A program made the translations under genes and the position numbers. A DNA stretch of 14,039 nucleotides from a bacterium (GTDB lineage: Bacteria > Armatimonadota > Zipacnadia > Zipacnadales > Zipacnadaceae), in assembly GCA_030607655.1 (NCBI GenBank), contig JAUWJN010000025.1:1-14039 (forward strand), written 5' to 3'. Under the pieces are notes generated by a model. It ran no database searches. It worked only from the letters and a program-made list of their open reading frames with translations, and was not told the origin of the DNA. Shown here piece after piece: positions 6,614 to 13,016 of this stretch (positions are counted from its first letter, which is position 1; each line of letters starts with the position of its first letter).

Positions 6614-7007
6614 TTACCAGATCTCACCGATTACCTCGCCACCAATGCCCCGGCGGCGAGCCGCGCGGTCGGTCATAATTCCCTGGGCGGTAGAGATAAT
6701 AGCTATCCCCAGCCCCCCGAGCACGCGCGGCAATTCATCTTTGCCAACGTATACGCGGCGCCCGGGCTTGCTGACCCGTTTCAATCCCTTAAATCGGCTC
6801 CCCACGCTCGTCATAGCTGAGACGAAGCCGTAGCTCCTGCCCCCTACTTACCAATTGAAAGCCCCGGAGGTATCCCTCCTTGTGAAGGAGCTTGGCGATC
6901 TCCATCTTCAGTCGCGATAGGGGCACGGGCACACTGATTTTTGCGGCCAGCGCCGCATTGCGAATCCGAGTAAACATATCAGCGACCGGATCGGTAAGGG
7001 CGGCCAT
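6614..7007 (-). CDS. rpsH: 30S ribosomal protein S8, split by a frameshift
   Basis: S8 binds 16S helix 21, is required for 30S assembly, and in E. coli represses the spc operon. Frame 1 (ATG 7007, AGGAGGT 7 bases ahead) gives 72 residues, [20 protein letters not shown] through [14 protein letters not shown], then TAA at 6789-6791. The rest of S8 continues in the +1 frame: [15 protein letters not shown], then [27 protein letters not shown] and TAA at 6614. Skipping one base at ATT-T-AAG gives a 130-aa protein of normal length. Relative to family spacing, however, one residue seems missing, which fits a 2-base deletion equally well. The second frame has an internal ATG at 6814 but no good Shine-Dalgarno, so reinitiation is less likely. 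Confidence 0.9.
6784..6803 (-). promoter_or_regulatory. candidate +1 frameshift site in rpsH (or indel scar)
   Basis: The minus strand reads GGGGAG CCG ATT TAA G across the break. An anti-Shine-Dalgarno-complementary GGAG, a 3-base spacer, an NTT codon and an immediate stop copy the layout of the prfB (release factor 2) site AGGGGG UAU CUU UGA C. Skipping the T would resume S8 in frame at AAG (Lys). The AUU to UUU re-pairing is poorer than CUU to UUU, so a simple indel remains possible. Confidence 0.35.
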
Positions 7008-7075
7008 CTATCTACCTCCTGCAATCTCTTCTCTCACACCAGCATTCGCCAAATATCGTCATCCTCATCAACACT

Positions 7076-7093
7076 GCGGCTCGCGGGAGCCGC
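7076..7093 (-). other. 7-bp-stem hairpin just after the rpsN stop
   Basis: GCGGCTC (7076-7082) and GAGCCGC (7087-7093) are perfect inverted repeats with a 4-base loop, starting 7 bases downstream of the rpsN TAG. No T-tract follows on the transcribed strand. A role in mRNA processing or stability is inferred, not shown. Confidence 0.5.
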
Positions 7094-7100
7094 TAACCAG

Positions 7101-7286
7101 CTACCAACTTGCTTTAGTAATACCGGGAACGTTGCCCGCCAGAGCCTGCTCCCGGAAGCATATTCGGCACAGGCCAAACTTGCGCATATAACCTCGGCGC
7201 CGGCCACAAAGTGCACACCGATTATAGGCTCTGGTGGTAAACTTTGGCTCCCGCTTCTGCTTAGCAATCCAAGACTTCTTTGCCAC
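7101..7286 (-). CDS. rpsZ: 30S ribosomal protein S14, zinc-binding short form (type Z)
   Basis: S14 is assembled late into the 30S head. This 61-aa protein is the short, zinc-dependent form. C24-X2-C27 and C40-X2-C43 are within [20 protein letters not shown], and it ends with the family [10 protein letters not shown]. It begins with GTG at 7286, giving MAKKSW, with AGGAGG 9 bases upstream. It lies between rplE and rpsH as is standard. The stop is TAG. The symbols rpsN and rpsZ are both used for this gene. Confidence 0.96.
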   Translation of the reverse strand: MAKKSWIAKQKREPKFTTRAYNRCALCGRRRGYMRKFGLCRICFREQALAGNVPGITKASW

Positions 7287-7342
7287 CTGGCAGTTCCTCC
7301 TGCTTGGTTATTTTGCGCCCCGCTCGCCGCCGGCTCTGCGAA

Positions 7343-7894
7343 CTAGGCAGCCTGCAGCGGCAAGCCCAGGGCTTCCAAAAAGGCGGCCGCCGCCTCATCG
7401 GTTTCCGCGGTGGTAACAATGGTGATACTCAGCCCGCGGGTCTTCTCCACTTCATCATAGCTCAACTCAGGAAAGATTAAATGGTCGTCAATTCCGATAG
7501 TATAGTTGCCCCGGCCATCAAATGTGCTGCGCGACAATCCGCGGAAGTCGCGAATCCGGGGTAGGGCGATATTGAACAGCCGATCCAGGAATTCCCACAT
7601 CTGATTCGCCCGCAGCGTAGCCCGGCAGCCAATGGCTTGCCCTTGGCGCACCCCAAAGGCGGCTATGGACCTTTTGGCCCGGGTTATGCACGGTCGCTGC
7701 CCTAGTACTATGGCTAACTCATTTATGGCGTTTTCCAAAGTGTCAAAGTTAGTGGTGGCCTCGCTAACCCCCATATTGACACAGACTTTCACCAGCCGGG
7801 GGGCCTGCCACATGCTAGTATAACCCAACTGCTCCATTAGTTGCGGTCGAATCTGGTCGCGATAGTGTTCTTTGAGTCTAGGTGTGTATGCCAT
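7343..7894 (-). CDS. rplE: 50S ribosomal protein L5
   Basis: L5 binds 5S rRNA and contacts P-site tRNA and S13 across the subunit interface. The chosen ATG at 7894 (GAAGGT just upstream) gives 183 aa beginning MAYTPRLKEHYRDQIRPQLM. The frame is open 18 codons further upstream, but the extra residues look non-coding and include a hairpin region. Family blocks are APRLVKVCVNMGVSEATTNF, GQRPCITRAKRSIAAFGVRQ, WEFLDRLFNIALPRIRDFRG and NYTIGIDDHLIFPELSYDEV. The stop is TAG. It follows rplX after 74 bases. Confidence 0.96.
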   Translation of the reverse strand: MAYTPRLKEHYRDQIRPQLMEQLGYTSMWQAPRLVKVCVNMGVSEATTNFDTLENAINELAIVLGQRPCITRAKRSIAAFGVRQGQAIGCRATLRANQMWEFLDRLFNIALPRIRDFRGLSRSTFDGRGNYTIGIDDHLIFPELSYDEVEKTRGLSITIVTTAETDEAAAAFLEALGLPLQAA

Positions 7895-7919
7895 TACTAC
7901 CTTCGCCTGCGCTTTCACT

Positions 7920-7961
7920 GGCCGCCCGTGTCTGCCGTGCCTCGGCACGGTAGCAGCGGCC
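7920..7961 (-). other. two-tier hairpin in the rplX-rplE gap
   Basis: CCGTGCC-TC-GGCACGG (7935-7950) forms a perfect 7-bp stem with a 2-base spacer, flanked by outer arms GGCCGC (7920-7925) and GCGGCC (7956-7961) that are also complementary. The element starts 7 bases after the rplX stop and ends about 25 bases before the rplE start. No T-tract is present. It is the largest of the intercistronic hairpins seen here. Confidence 0.55.
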
Positions 7962-7968
7962 CGACGAA

Positions 7969-8313
7969 CTATTCATCTATATCCTGCTGGCAGTTTTTAC
8001 AGACGCGGACCTTACCCCCGTCCTCCTTACGCCGATATCCCACGCGGGTGGGCTTATCACAATTAGGACATATAAGCATAACATTAGAGGTGTGGATAGG
8101 CCCTGGGCCCTCAATAATTCCCCCTTGGCGTACCTTTTGTGACTGGCGCACCGCTCGTTTCATTATGTTGATGCCCTCGACCAGTACGCGCTGCTCTTTA
8201 GGCAGTACCCCAATTACCCGCCCGCGCCGCTGATGGGCCTGGAACGAGCGGTCTTTGCCCGCAATTACCAATACTTCATCGCCGGTTCTTATGTGCAGCG
8301 TATTAGTAGGCAT
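7969..8313 (-). CDS. rplX: 50S ribosomal protein L24 with C-terminal zinc-finger-like motif
   Basis: L24 initiates 50S assembly and lies by the exit tunnel. The 114-aa protein has an N-terminal KOW motif (IRTGDEVLVIAGKDR and RRGRVIGVLPKEQRVLVEGI) followed by the conserved QGGIIEGPGPIHTSNVML. The C-terminus holds C82-X2-C85 and C105-X2-C108 (ICPNCDKPTRVGYRRKEDGG, then KVRVCKNC), a four-cysteine arrangement likely to bind zinc. It is kept in many Gram-positive and Chloroflexota L24s but lost in E. coli. The ATG at 8313 has GGGAG about 11 bases upstream. The stop is TAG. Confidence 0.96.
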   Translation of the reverse strand: MPTNTLHIRTGDEVLVIAGKDRSFQAHQRRGRVIGVLPKEQRVLVEGINIMKRAVRQSQKVRQGGIIEGPGPIHTSNVMLICPNCDKPTRVGYRRKEDGGKVRVCKNCQQDIDE

Positions 8314-8356
8314 CTACTGTCCCACTCCCTGCGGCCATGGGTCGGATGTTAGCTTC

Positions 8357-8725
8357 TTATACTACCTCCGGGGCTAAGGAGATAATCTTCATATACTGCT
8401 TGTCCCGTAGCTCGCGAGCCACAGGCCCGAACACGCGCGTACACCGAGGGTTCTTATCGGTATCTATGATCACCGCCGCATTGTCATCAAACCGAACCTG
8501 GGTGCCATCCGAGCGGAGCACCGGTTGCCGGCAGCGAACTACTACCGCCCGCAGCACCGTACCTTTGGTGATGGGGCTCTGCGGCGTGACCTGCTTGGCC
8601 GACGCAATAATCTCATCGCCCAAGGAGGCATACTGAGCTCCTCCCTTGCCAATTATCCGGATGCAGCCTATCTCCTGAACCCCGGAATTGTCCGTTACTT
8701 TCAATCGTGTTTGTACCTGGATCAT
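8357..8725 (-). CDS. rplN: 50S ribosomal protein L14
   Basis: L14 lies at the 50S face that contacts 16S helix 44. From ATG 8725 it is 122 aa, exactly the family length: [20 protein letters not shown], then [60 protein letters not shown]. The frame stays open to a TTG at 8785, but those 20 residues have no L14 counterpart. There is no good Shine-Dalgarno before 8725 (only AAAGAA, too far), unlike most neighbours. Its upstream neighbour is the EF-G-like gene, 73 bases away, instead of rpsQ. The stop is TAA. Confidence 0.95.
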   Translation of the reverse strand: MIQVQTRLKVTDNSGVQEIGCIRIIGKGGAQYASLGDEIIASAKQVTPQSPITKGTVLRAVVVRCRQPVLRSDGTQVRFDDNAAVIIDTDKNPRCTRVFGPVARELRDKQYMKIISLAPEVV

Positions 8726-8798
8726 ATCAGTTAGTTTCTTTAGACCCAATTGCCATGCTGAGTAGCTGGGTAACACAGTCGGCAAAAGGCGTTATTGG

Positions 8799-10880
8799 CT
8801 AATGAGCTTCGGCCTCGGCCCGGGCTTTGGCGACAACTGCTTCCGTCATCTGGGCGGGCACTTCTTGATAGTGAGCAAACTGCATAGTATAACTGGCTCG
8901 GCCCTGGGAGAGCGAGCGCAGATTGGCCGCATACCTACTGGTCTCGGCAAGCGGCACTAGTGCGCGCACTACCTGTACATTGCCTCCCAATACCTCGGTG
9001 CCCTGAATCTGGCCACGCCGACTATTCAGATCACTTATCACATCGCCTACAATATCCTCAGGCGTGACAACCTCTACCTGGGCAATTGGCTCGAGCAGTA
9101 CCGCGGCAGCCTCTTCCATCGCTCTACGCATCGCAATCTGGCCCGCAGTGCGAAAGGCGAGGTCCGAGGAATCCACCGGGTGGGAGCTACCGTCGTCCAA
9201 GGTGACCTTGACGTCAGTGACGGGATAGCCGGCTAACACGCCGCGGTCCATGGTGTCTTTAATGCCCTTTTCTACTGCCCCAATATAATTGGTCGGCACC
9301 GCGCCGCCCTTAACCGCACTAACAAACTCAAATCCCTCTCCGGACAGCAGCGGCTCAACTCGTATCCAGACATCACCAAACTGTCCGCGCCCCCCGGTCT
9401 GCTTCTTGTGTCGCCCCTGCACCCGTACGTTATTGCGCACTGTCTCCCGATAGGGAATCTTAGGCTCACTTAAGCTAACATCCACTTCGAATTTGCGCTT
9501 CAGCCGGCTGGTTATTACCTCAATGTGCAACGGTCCCATACTGTGCGCTACCAGTTCGCCGGTCTCAGGGTCGCGCTGGTAAGTGAATCCCACATCTTCC
9601 TCGGCCAGCCGGAAAAGCGCCTCGGAGAGTTTGTCCTGATCCGCTTGTGAAACTACTTGCAACGCCGTAGTGTGCATACCTACCAACCGCTCGGGAGCCG
9701 CAAACACAATTCGGTTATTAGCATCACACAAGGTATCTCCGGTAACGGTTTCCTCCAACTTGGCGACACAGCCCAAATCACCCGCGGCCAGAGTGCCCGC
9801 GCTGACGGTGTCCCGGCCCTGAACGAAAGATAGCCCGCTTAGCCTCTCTCTATCGCCACTTCGCCCATTGACTACGCTCGCGTCAGCCTGAGCTACGCCT
9901 GAGACCACGCGCAGCAGGCTCAGCCGGCCCACATACGGATCGCTGAGGGTCTTGAAGACCACCGCGGAGAACGGCTCGTCAACACTTACCGGCCGGGTGA
10001 TCTCCTCGCCCTTACGGGTAGTACCTTGCCAGCCATCTCTATCCGCCGGCGACGGACATACACCAGCGATGAAGTCCAGCACAGCCGCCACGCCTATATT
10101 CTGATATGCTGCGGTGGCCAACACCGGCATGATGGTGCCTTGGACTACCGCATTCTTGATTCCTGTGGTCAACTCCTGGGCCGTTAGCTCCCCCGCCTCC
10201 AGGTACTTGATGGTCAGCTCGTCATCCGTCGCCGCCACGGCATCAATCAAGTTCTCGCGAGCTGTGGCGGCCTCGTCGGCCAGTTCGCCCGGTATATCCT
10301 GCTGCTTAGCCTCCGTGCCCTGGCCCACCACTGCTGTCATAGTCAGCAGGTCAACGACTCCGGCAAAGGACTCTTCCCGGCCAATGGGAAGCTGCACCGG
10401 CACCACTTCCGGCCCGGATAAACTGTCCCGCAGGCTAGTCACTGTCGTCTGAAAGTCCGCCCGCTCCTTGTCTAGTTTATTCACTACGGCCACCAGCGGC
10501 AACTGCTGCTCCTGAGCTGCCTTGAATACTTTATGAGTGTGAACCTCCACGCCAGCCACACCGTCTACTACCAGCAGTGCACAATCAGCCACCCACAGAC
10601 AGGGAGGCACCTCGGCAAAGAATTCGGCATACCCGGGCGTGTCGATAAGGTTAATCTTCACTTGGTTGTGTTCACAGTAGGCCAGGGCGGGCGAGATGGA
10701 GATTTTCCGCTCCGTCTCCTCCGGCTCGAAATCACAGGTACTGTTGCCGGCCTCCACATGTCCCAGCCGGCTGACGGCCCCGGCAGTGTAAAGTAGTCCC
10801 TCGGTCAGCGTGGTCTTGCCACAGCCCCGATGACCGACGAAGACTACGTCACGGATTTGACTGGTATCAAATTGCGGCAC
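8799..10880 (-). CDS. EF-G-like translational GTPase (EF-G2 type), inserted in the r-protein operon
   Basis: This is a 693-aa five-domain GTPase of the elongation factor G family. P-loop GHRGCGKTT is at 16-24, switch I has ERKISI at 57-62 in place of RGITI, G3 is DTPGYAEF at 80-87, and G4 is NKLD at 134-137. Domain III has MGPLHIEVITSRLKRKF. Domain IV has YRETVR and KKQTGGRGQFGDV, with tip loop DGSSHPVDSS keeping a histidine near 567. Domain V is from about 600 to the end. Tyr84 replaces the catalytic His of canonical EF-G (DTPGH), as in EF-G-2-like paralogues. It is therefore probably not the main fusA product. A role in translocation or ribosome recycling is inferred. The start is GTG with GGGAGGAAGG upstream, 118 bases after rpsQ. 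The stop is TAG. This location is not the usual one for any EF-G gene. Confidence 0.93.
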   Translation of the reverse strand: MPQFDTSQIRDVVFVGHRGCGKTTLTEGLLYTAGAVSRLGHVEAGNSTCDFEPEETERKISISPALAYCEHNQVKINLIDTPGYAEFFAEVPPCLWVADCALLVVDGVAGVEVHTHKVFKAAQEQQLPLVAVVNKLDKERADFQTTVTSLRDSLSGPEVVPVQLPIGREESFAGVVDLLTMTAVVGQGTEAKQQDIPGELADEAATARENLIDAVAATDDELTIKYLEAGELTAQELTTGIKNAVVQGTIMPVLATAAYQNIGVAAVLDFIAGVCPSPADRDGWQGTTRKGEEITRPVSVDEPFSAVVFKTLSDPYVGRLSLLRVVSGVAQADASVVNGRSGDRERLSGLSFVQGRDTVSAGTLAAGDLGCVAKLEETVTGDTLCDANNRIVFAAPERLVGMHTTALQVVSQADQDKLSEALFRLAEEDVGFTYQRDPETGELVAHSMGPLHIEVITSRLKRKFEVDVSLSEPKIPYRETVRNNVRVQGRHKKQTGGRGQFGDVWIRVEPLLSGEGFEFVSAVKGGAVPTNYIGAVEKGIKDTMDRGVLAGYPVTDVKVTLDDGSSHPVDSSDLAFRTAGQIAMRRAMEEAAAVLLEPIAQVEVVTPEDIVGDVISDLNSRRGQIQGTEVLGGNVQVVRALVPLAETSRYAANLRSLSQGRASYTMQFAHYQEVPAQMTEAVVAKARAEAEAH

Positions 10881-10998
10881 TTAACCTTCCTCCCGATAGT
10901 ACCACTGTTAGAGCCAAAGTTGAGGCGGCTCTTCCGATTCTAGTCCTTGCTGTCCCCGCTTCGCCGCGAGCTGTTGCTGACTACTTCTGGCCACCAGA

Positions 10999-11256
10999 CT
11001 ACTCCGCCGCGGTCAGGACTTTTATTACTCGCCAGTTCTTATCCTTAATCAGAGGACGGCATTCGGCTAGCTGCACGCGGTCGCCGATCCGCCACTCGTT
11101 TTTCTCATCGTGAGCCTTGAACTTACTGGCACGGCGCAGTCTTTTGCCATACAGCGGATGAGCAATTAGCCGCTCCACCTCCACTACCACCGTTTTGTCC
11201 ATCCGGTCGCTTACTACGCTGCCTTCGCAGGTGCGAGGGGTACCTTTCCTAGTCAT
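10999..11256 (-). CDS. rpsQ: 30S ribosomal protein S17
   Basis: S17 is a primary 16S binder of the 30S body with an OB fold. The 85-aa protein starts MTRKGTPRTCEGSVVSDRMD and continues KTVVVEVERLIAHPLYGKRL, HDEKNEWRIGDRVQLAECRP, LIKDKNWRVIKVL, all family landmarks. Its ATG overlaps the rpmC stop as ATGA, so it is translationally coupled. The stop is TAG. It would normally be followed at once by rplN. Here a 118-base gap and the EF-G-like gene come next. Confidence 0.96.
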   Translation of the reverse strand: MTRKGTPRTCEGSVVSDRMDKTVVVEVERLIAHPLYGKRLRRASKFKAHDEKNEWRIGDRVQLAECRPLIKDKNWRVIKVLTAAE

Positions 11257-11495
11257 TGCGATTGTCCTCGTTGATTAATACCTAATTGCCGCTCGCGCAG
11301 AATTGTGTCAATGCGCGCAATAGCCTTGCGGTACTTGCGCACGCGCTTGGGGTCCTCAATCTGGCCCGAGGCCAAGCGGAAACGCAGATTAAAAAGACTC
11401 TCGGTTATGTGCTGTTTACGCTCAACCAACTCTTCACTGGTTGCCTGGCGTAATTGATCCAATAACTCGCGAGTTGTATTAGTGCTATCAGGCAT
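11253..11495 (-). CDS. rpmC: 50S ribosomal protein L29
   Basis: L29 is a helical hairpin at the tunnel exit, part of the docking site for SRP and trigger factor. The 80-aa protein is slightly long for the family (usually 60-70). The core is LLDQLRQATSEELVERKQHI, TESLFNLRFRLASGQIEDPK and RVRKYRKAIARIDTILRERQ. The N-terminal MPDSTNTTR and C-terminal LGINQRGQSQ are extra. The ATG at 11495 is 3 bases after the rplP stop, with AGGGGAT as Shine-Dalgarno. The TGA stop is inside the ATGA overlap with rpsQ. Confidence 0.95.
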   Translation of the reverse strand: MPDSTNTTRELLDQLRQATSEELVERKQHITESLFNLRFRLASGQIEDPKRVRKYRKAIARIDTILRERQLGINQRGQSQ

Positions 11496-11498
11496 TGG

Positions 11499-11909
11499 CT
11501 AATCCCCTCGCGTTACGAATTTAGTCTTGATCGGCAGCTTGTGGGCCGCAAGCCGCATAGCCTCCCGCGCCACTTCCTCATCAACTCCAGCCATCTCGAA
11601 CAGAATCCGGCCGGGCTTGACTACGGCTACGTAGGACTCCACCGCCCCCTTACCTTTGCCCATCCGCGTCTCAGCAGGTTTCTTGGTAACCGGCTTATCG
11701 GGGAAAACGCGAATCCACACTTTCCCTCCCCGGTGAGCGTGCCGCGTCATAGCCACCCGGGCCGCCTCGATCGGCCGGGAACCTATCGCCCCCGGCTCCA
11801 GCGCTTGCAGACCGTACTGGCCTTGGTCTAGGGTACTGCCCCGGCTAGCCAGCCCCCGCATACGGCCTCGTTGATGTTTAGGATGTTTCAGTCGTTTCGG
11901 CATCAACAT
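11499..11909 (-). CDS. rplP: 50S ribosomal protein L16
   Basis: L16 lines the A-site side of the 50S near the peptidyl transferase centre. From the ATG at 11909 it is 136 aa and begins with the canonical [20 protein letters not shown]. It continues FGLQAL-like [60 protein letters not shown] and [17 protein letters not shown]. The start at 11909, not 11903, fits AGGAGG 9 bases upstream. The first 32 bases overlap the 3' end of rpsC in another frame, and the Shine-Dalgarno is inside rpsC. The stop is TAG. Confidence 0.96.
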   Translation of the reverse strand: MLMPKRLKHPKHQRGRMRGLASRGSTLDQGQYGLQALEPGAIGSRPIEAARVAMTRHAHRGGKVWIRVFPDKPVTKKPAETRMGKGKGAVESYVAVVKPGRILFEMAGVDEEVAREAMRLAAHKLPIKTKFVTRGD

Positions 11910-12975
11910 CGGTGTCTTCCTCCTGCTCGTCCCCACTGTCCGCATCAGTCGCCAAATCCGCTTCCAGCGCTACCGTTACCGGCTCACTTTGCGTAGAGAC
12001 GGCATCCTCGTCCGCCACTGCTTCACTGCTCTCTTCCGGCTCTGGTACAGGTGCGGCTTCCATCGGCTCAGCCGCTTCATCTTCGGCAACTACTGCTGCC
12101 GAGGTGGGTGCCGCTGCGCGCTGGGCCATAGCCGCTGACGAGAACCCTTCCAGAATTTGTGCTTCCTCCTCAACCGGCTCTGGTGTAGGCGCGGCTTCCA
12201 TCGGCTCAGCCGCTTCATCTTCGGCAACTACTGCTGCCGGGGTAGGTGCCACTGCGTGCTGGGCCATAGCCGCTGACGAGAAGCCTGCCAAAATTTGTGC
12301 CTCCCCCTCAACCGGCTCTGGCGCAAGCTCTTTTCCCTTCTGGGGAGGCAATATTTCGCCCTTGTATATCCATACCTTAACCCCGATATGGCCATAGCCG
12401 GTATGGGCTTCAGCAAGGCCATAACTAATATCTGCCCGCAGGGTCTGCAGCGGCACGCGACCCTCCGGCCCCATTGACTCCGACCGGGCAATCTCTGCTC
12501 CCCGGATCCGCCCGCTGATCATGCAGCGTATGCCTTGAGCTCCCTGGCCCATGGCCCGCTCTATCGCCTGCTGCATCGCCCGCCGCGGCGAGATCCGCCG
12601 CTCGATCTCCCGGGCAATGTTCTCGGCCACCAACTGGGCACATAGGTCCGGCTGGGGCGTCTCTTCCACGTTAACCCGCACCCGCCCCTCCACCATCGCC
12701 TCTACCTGCTGGCGCAGCCGGTCTACATCCCGCCCCCCGCGGCCAATAATAATGCCGGGTTTGGCAGTTTCAATAGTTACCGTGATAGTATCAGCGCTTC
12801 GCTCAATAATAACATCCGAGATGCCGGCATTGCGATGCGTGTCCAGAATGTGCTCGCGGACTTTAATATCTTCAACAAGCTGTCGTCGATATTGCTCCCC
12901 TTCGGCGAACCACCGACTACGGGGCTGACGGATAACCCCCAAGCGGAATCCGTAAGGGTGTACCTTTTGTCCCAT
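11878..12975 (-). CDS. rpsC: 30S ribosomal protein S3 with long acidic repeat tail
   Basis: S3 guards the mRNA entry channel in the 30S head. The conserved body (residues about 1-210) starts [20 protein letters not shown]. It has the KH-type loop [20 protein letters not shown] near 72-91 and the C-terminal domain block [20 protein letters not shown] through [14 protein letters not shown]. Residues about 211-365 are an Ala/Glu/Pro-rich acidic tail, so the protein is 365 aa against about 210-240 usually. The tail contains two copies of a 46-aa unit ([13 protein letters not shown] and [15 protein letters not shown]). The ATG at 12975 has AAGGAG upstream. The 3' end overlaps rplP by 32 bases. Confidence 0.96.
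   Translation of the reverse strand: MGQKVHPYGFRLGVIRQPRSRWFAEGEQYRRQLVEDIKVREHILDTHRNAGISDVIIERSADTITVTIETAKPGIIIGRGGRDVDRLRQQVEAMVEGRVRVNVEETPQPDLCAQLVAENIAREIERRISPRRAMQQAIERAMGQGAQGIRCMISGRIRGAEIARSESMGPEGRVPLQTLRADISYGLAEAHTGYGHIGVKVWIYKGEILPPQKGKELAPEPVEGEAQILAGFSSAAMAQHAVAPTPAAVVAEDEAAEPMEAAPTPEPVEEEAQILEGFSSAAMAQRAAAPTSAAVVAEDEAAEPMEAAPVPEPEESSEAVADEDAVSTQSEPVTVALEADLATDADSGDEQEEDTDVDAETTETS
12038..12313 (-). repeat. 138-bp in-frame tandem duplication in the rpsC tail
   Basis: Two direct copies lie head to tail, 12038-12175 and 12176-12313, each beginning GGCTCTGG on the plus strand. I count about 12 differences in 138 positions (about 91% identity). A third, short match (GGCTCTGG) starts at 12314. 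The period is 46 codons, so the S3 reading frame is kept. Differences include several amino-acid changes, so the duplication is not brand new. Confidence 0.93.
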
Positions 12976-13016
12976 TCAGGTCACTCCTTGCCTGCGGCTT
13001 AGCTATACAAAGTTAT

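Noticed and set aside
6614..6814. rpsH 3' half as a separate gene starting at ATG 6814
   Set aside because: No Shine-Dalgarno lies at a useful distance, and the first six residues in that frame are just the shifted reading of the first half. A frameshift explains it better, though reinitiation is not excluded.
8799..10880. Tet(M)-type ribosomal protection protein
   Set aside because: Length, the QTGGRGQFGDV and DGSSHPVDSS motifs and overall pattern match EF-G/EF-G2. The Tet(M)-like N-terminus (AHVDAGKTT) is absent.
10910..10932. Terminator or attenuator between rpsQ and the EF-G-like gene (AGAGCC...GGCTCT)
   Set aside because: Only a 6-bp stem with an 11-base loop and no T-tract, so not distinguishable from chance.
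10881..10998. A dedicated promoter for the EF-G-like gene
   Set aside because: I could not find a -35/-10 pair with acceptable spacing in the 118-base gap. A promoter cannot be ruled out, but nothing supports one.
2945..11255. A wholesale UGA = glycine (or tryptophan) genetic code
   Set aside because: Only one internal UGA is seen in about 13 kb of coding DNA, although Gly is common in these proteins. adk would run on about 50 codons past its TGA, and Trp codons are all TGG. Full reassignment should leave many in-frame UGAs.
11912..12397. Long plus-strand open frame rich in Ser/Ala opposite the rpsC tail
   Set aside because: It is the antisense shadow of the repeat-bearing S3 extension, with biased GC-rich codons, no RBS and no family resemblance.
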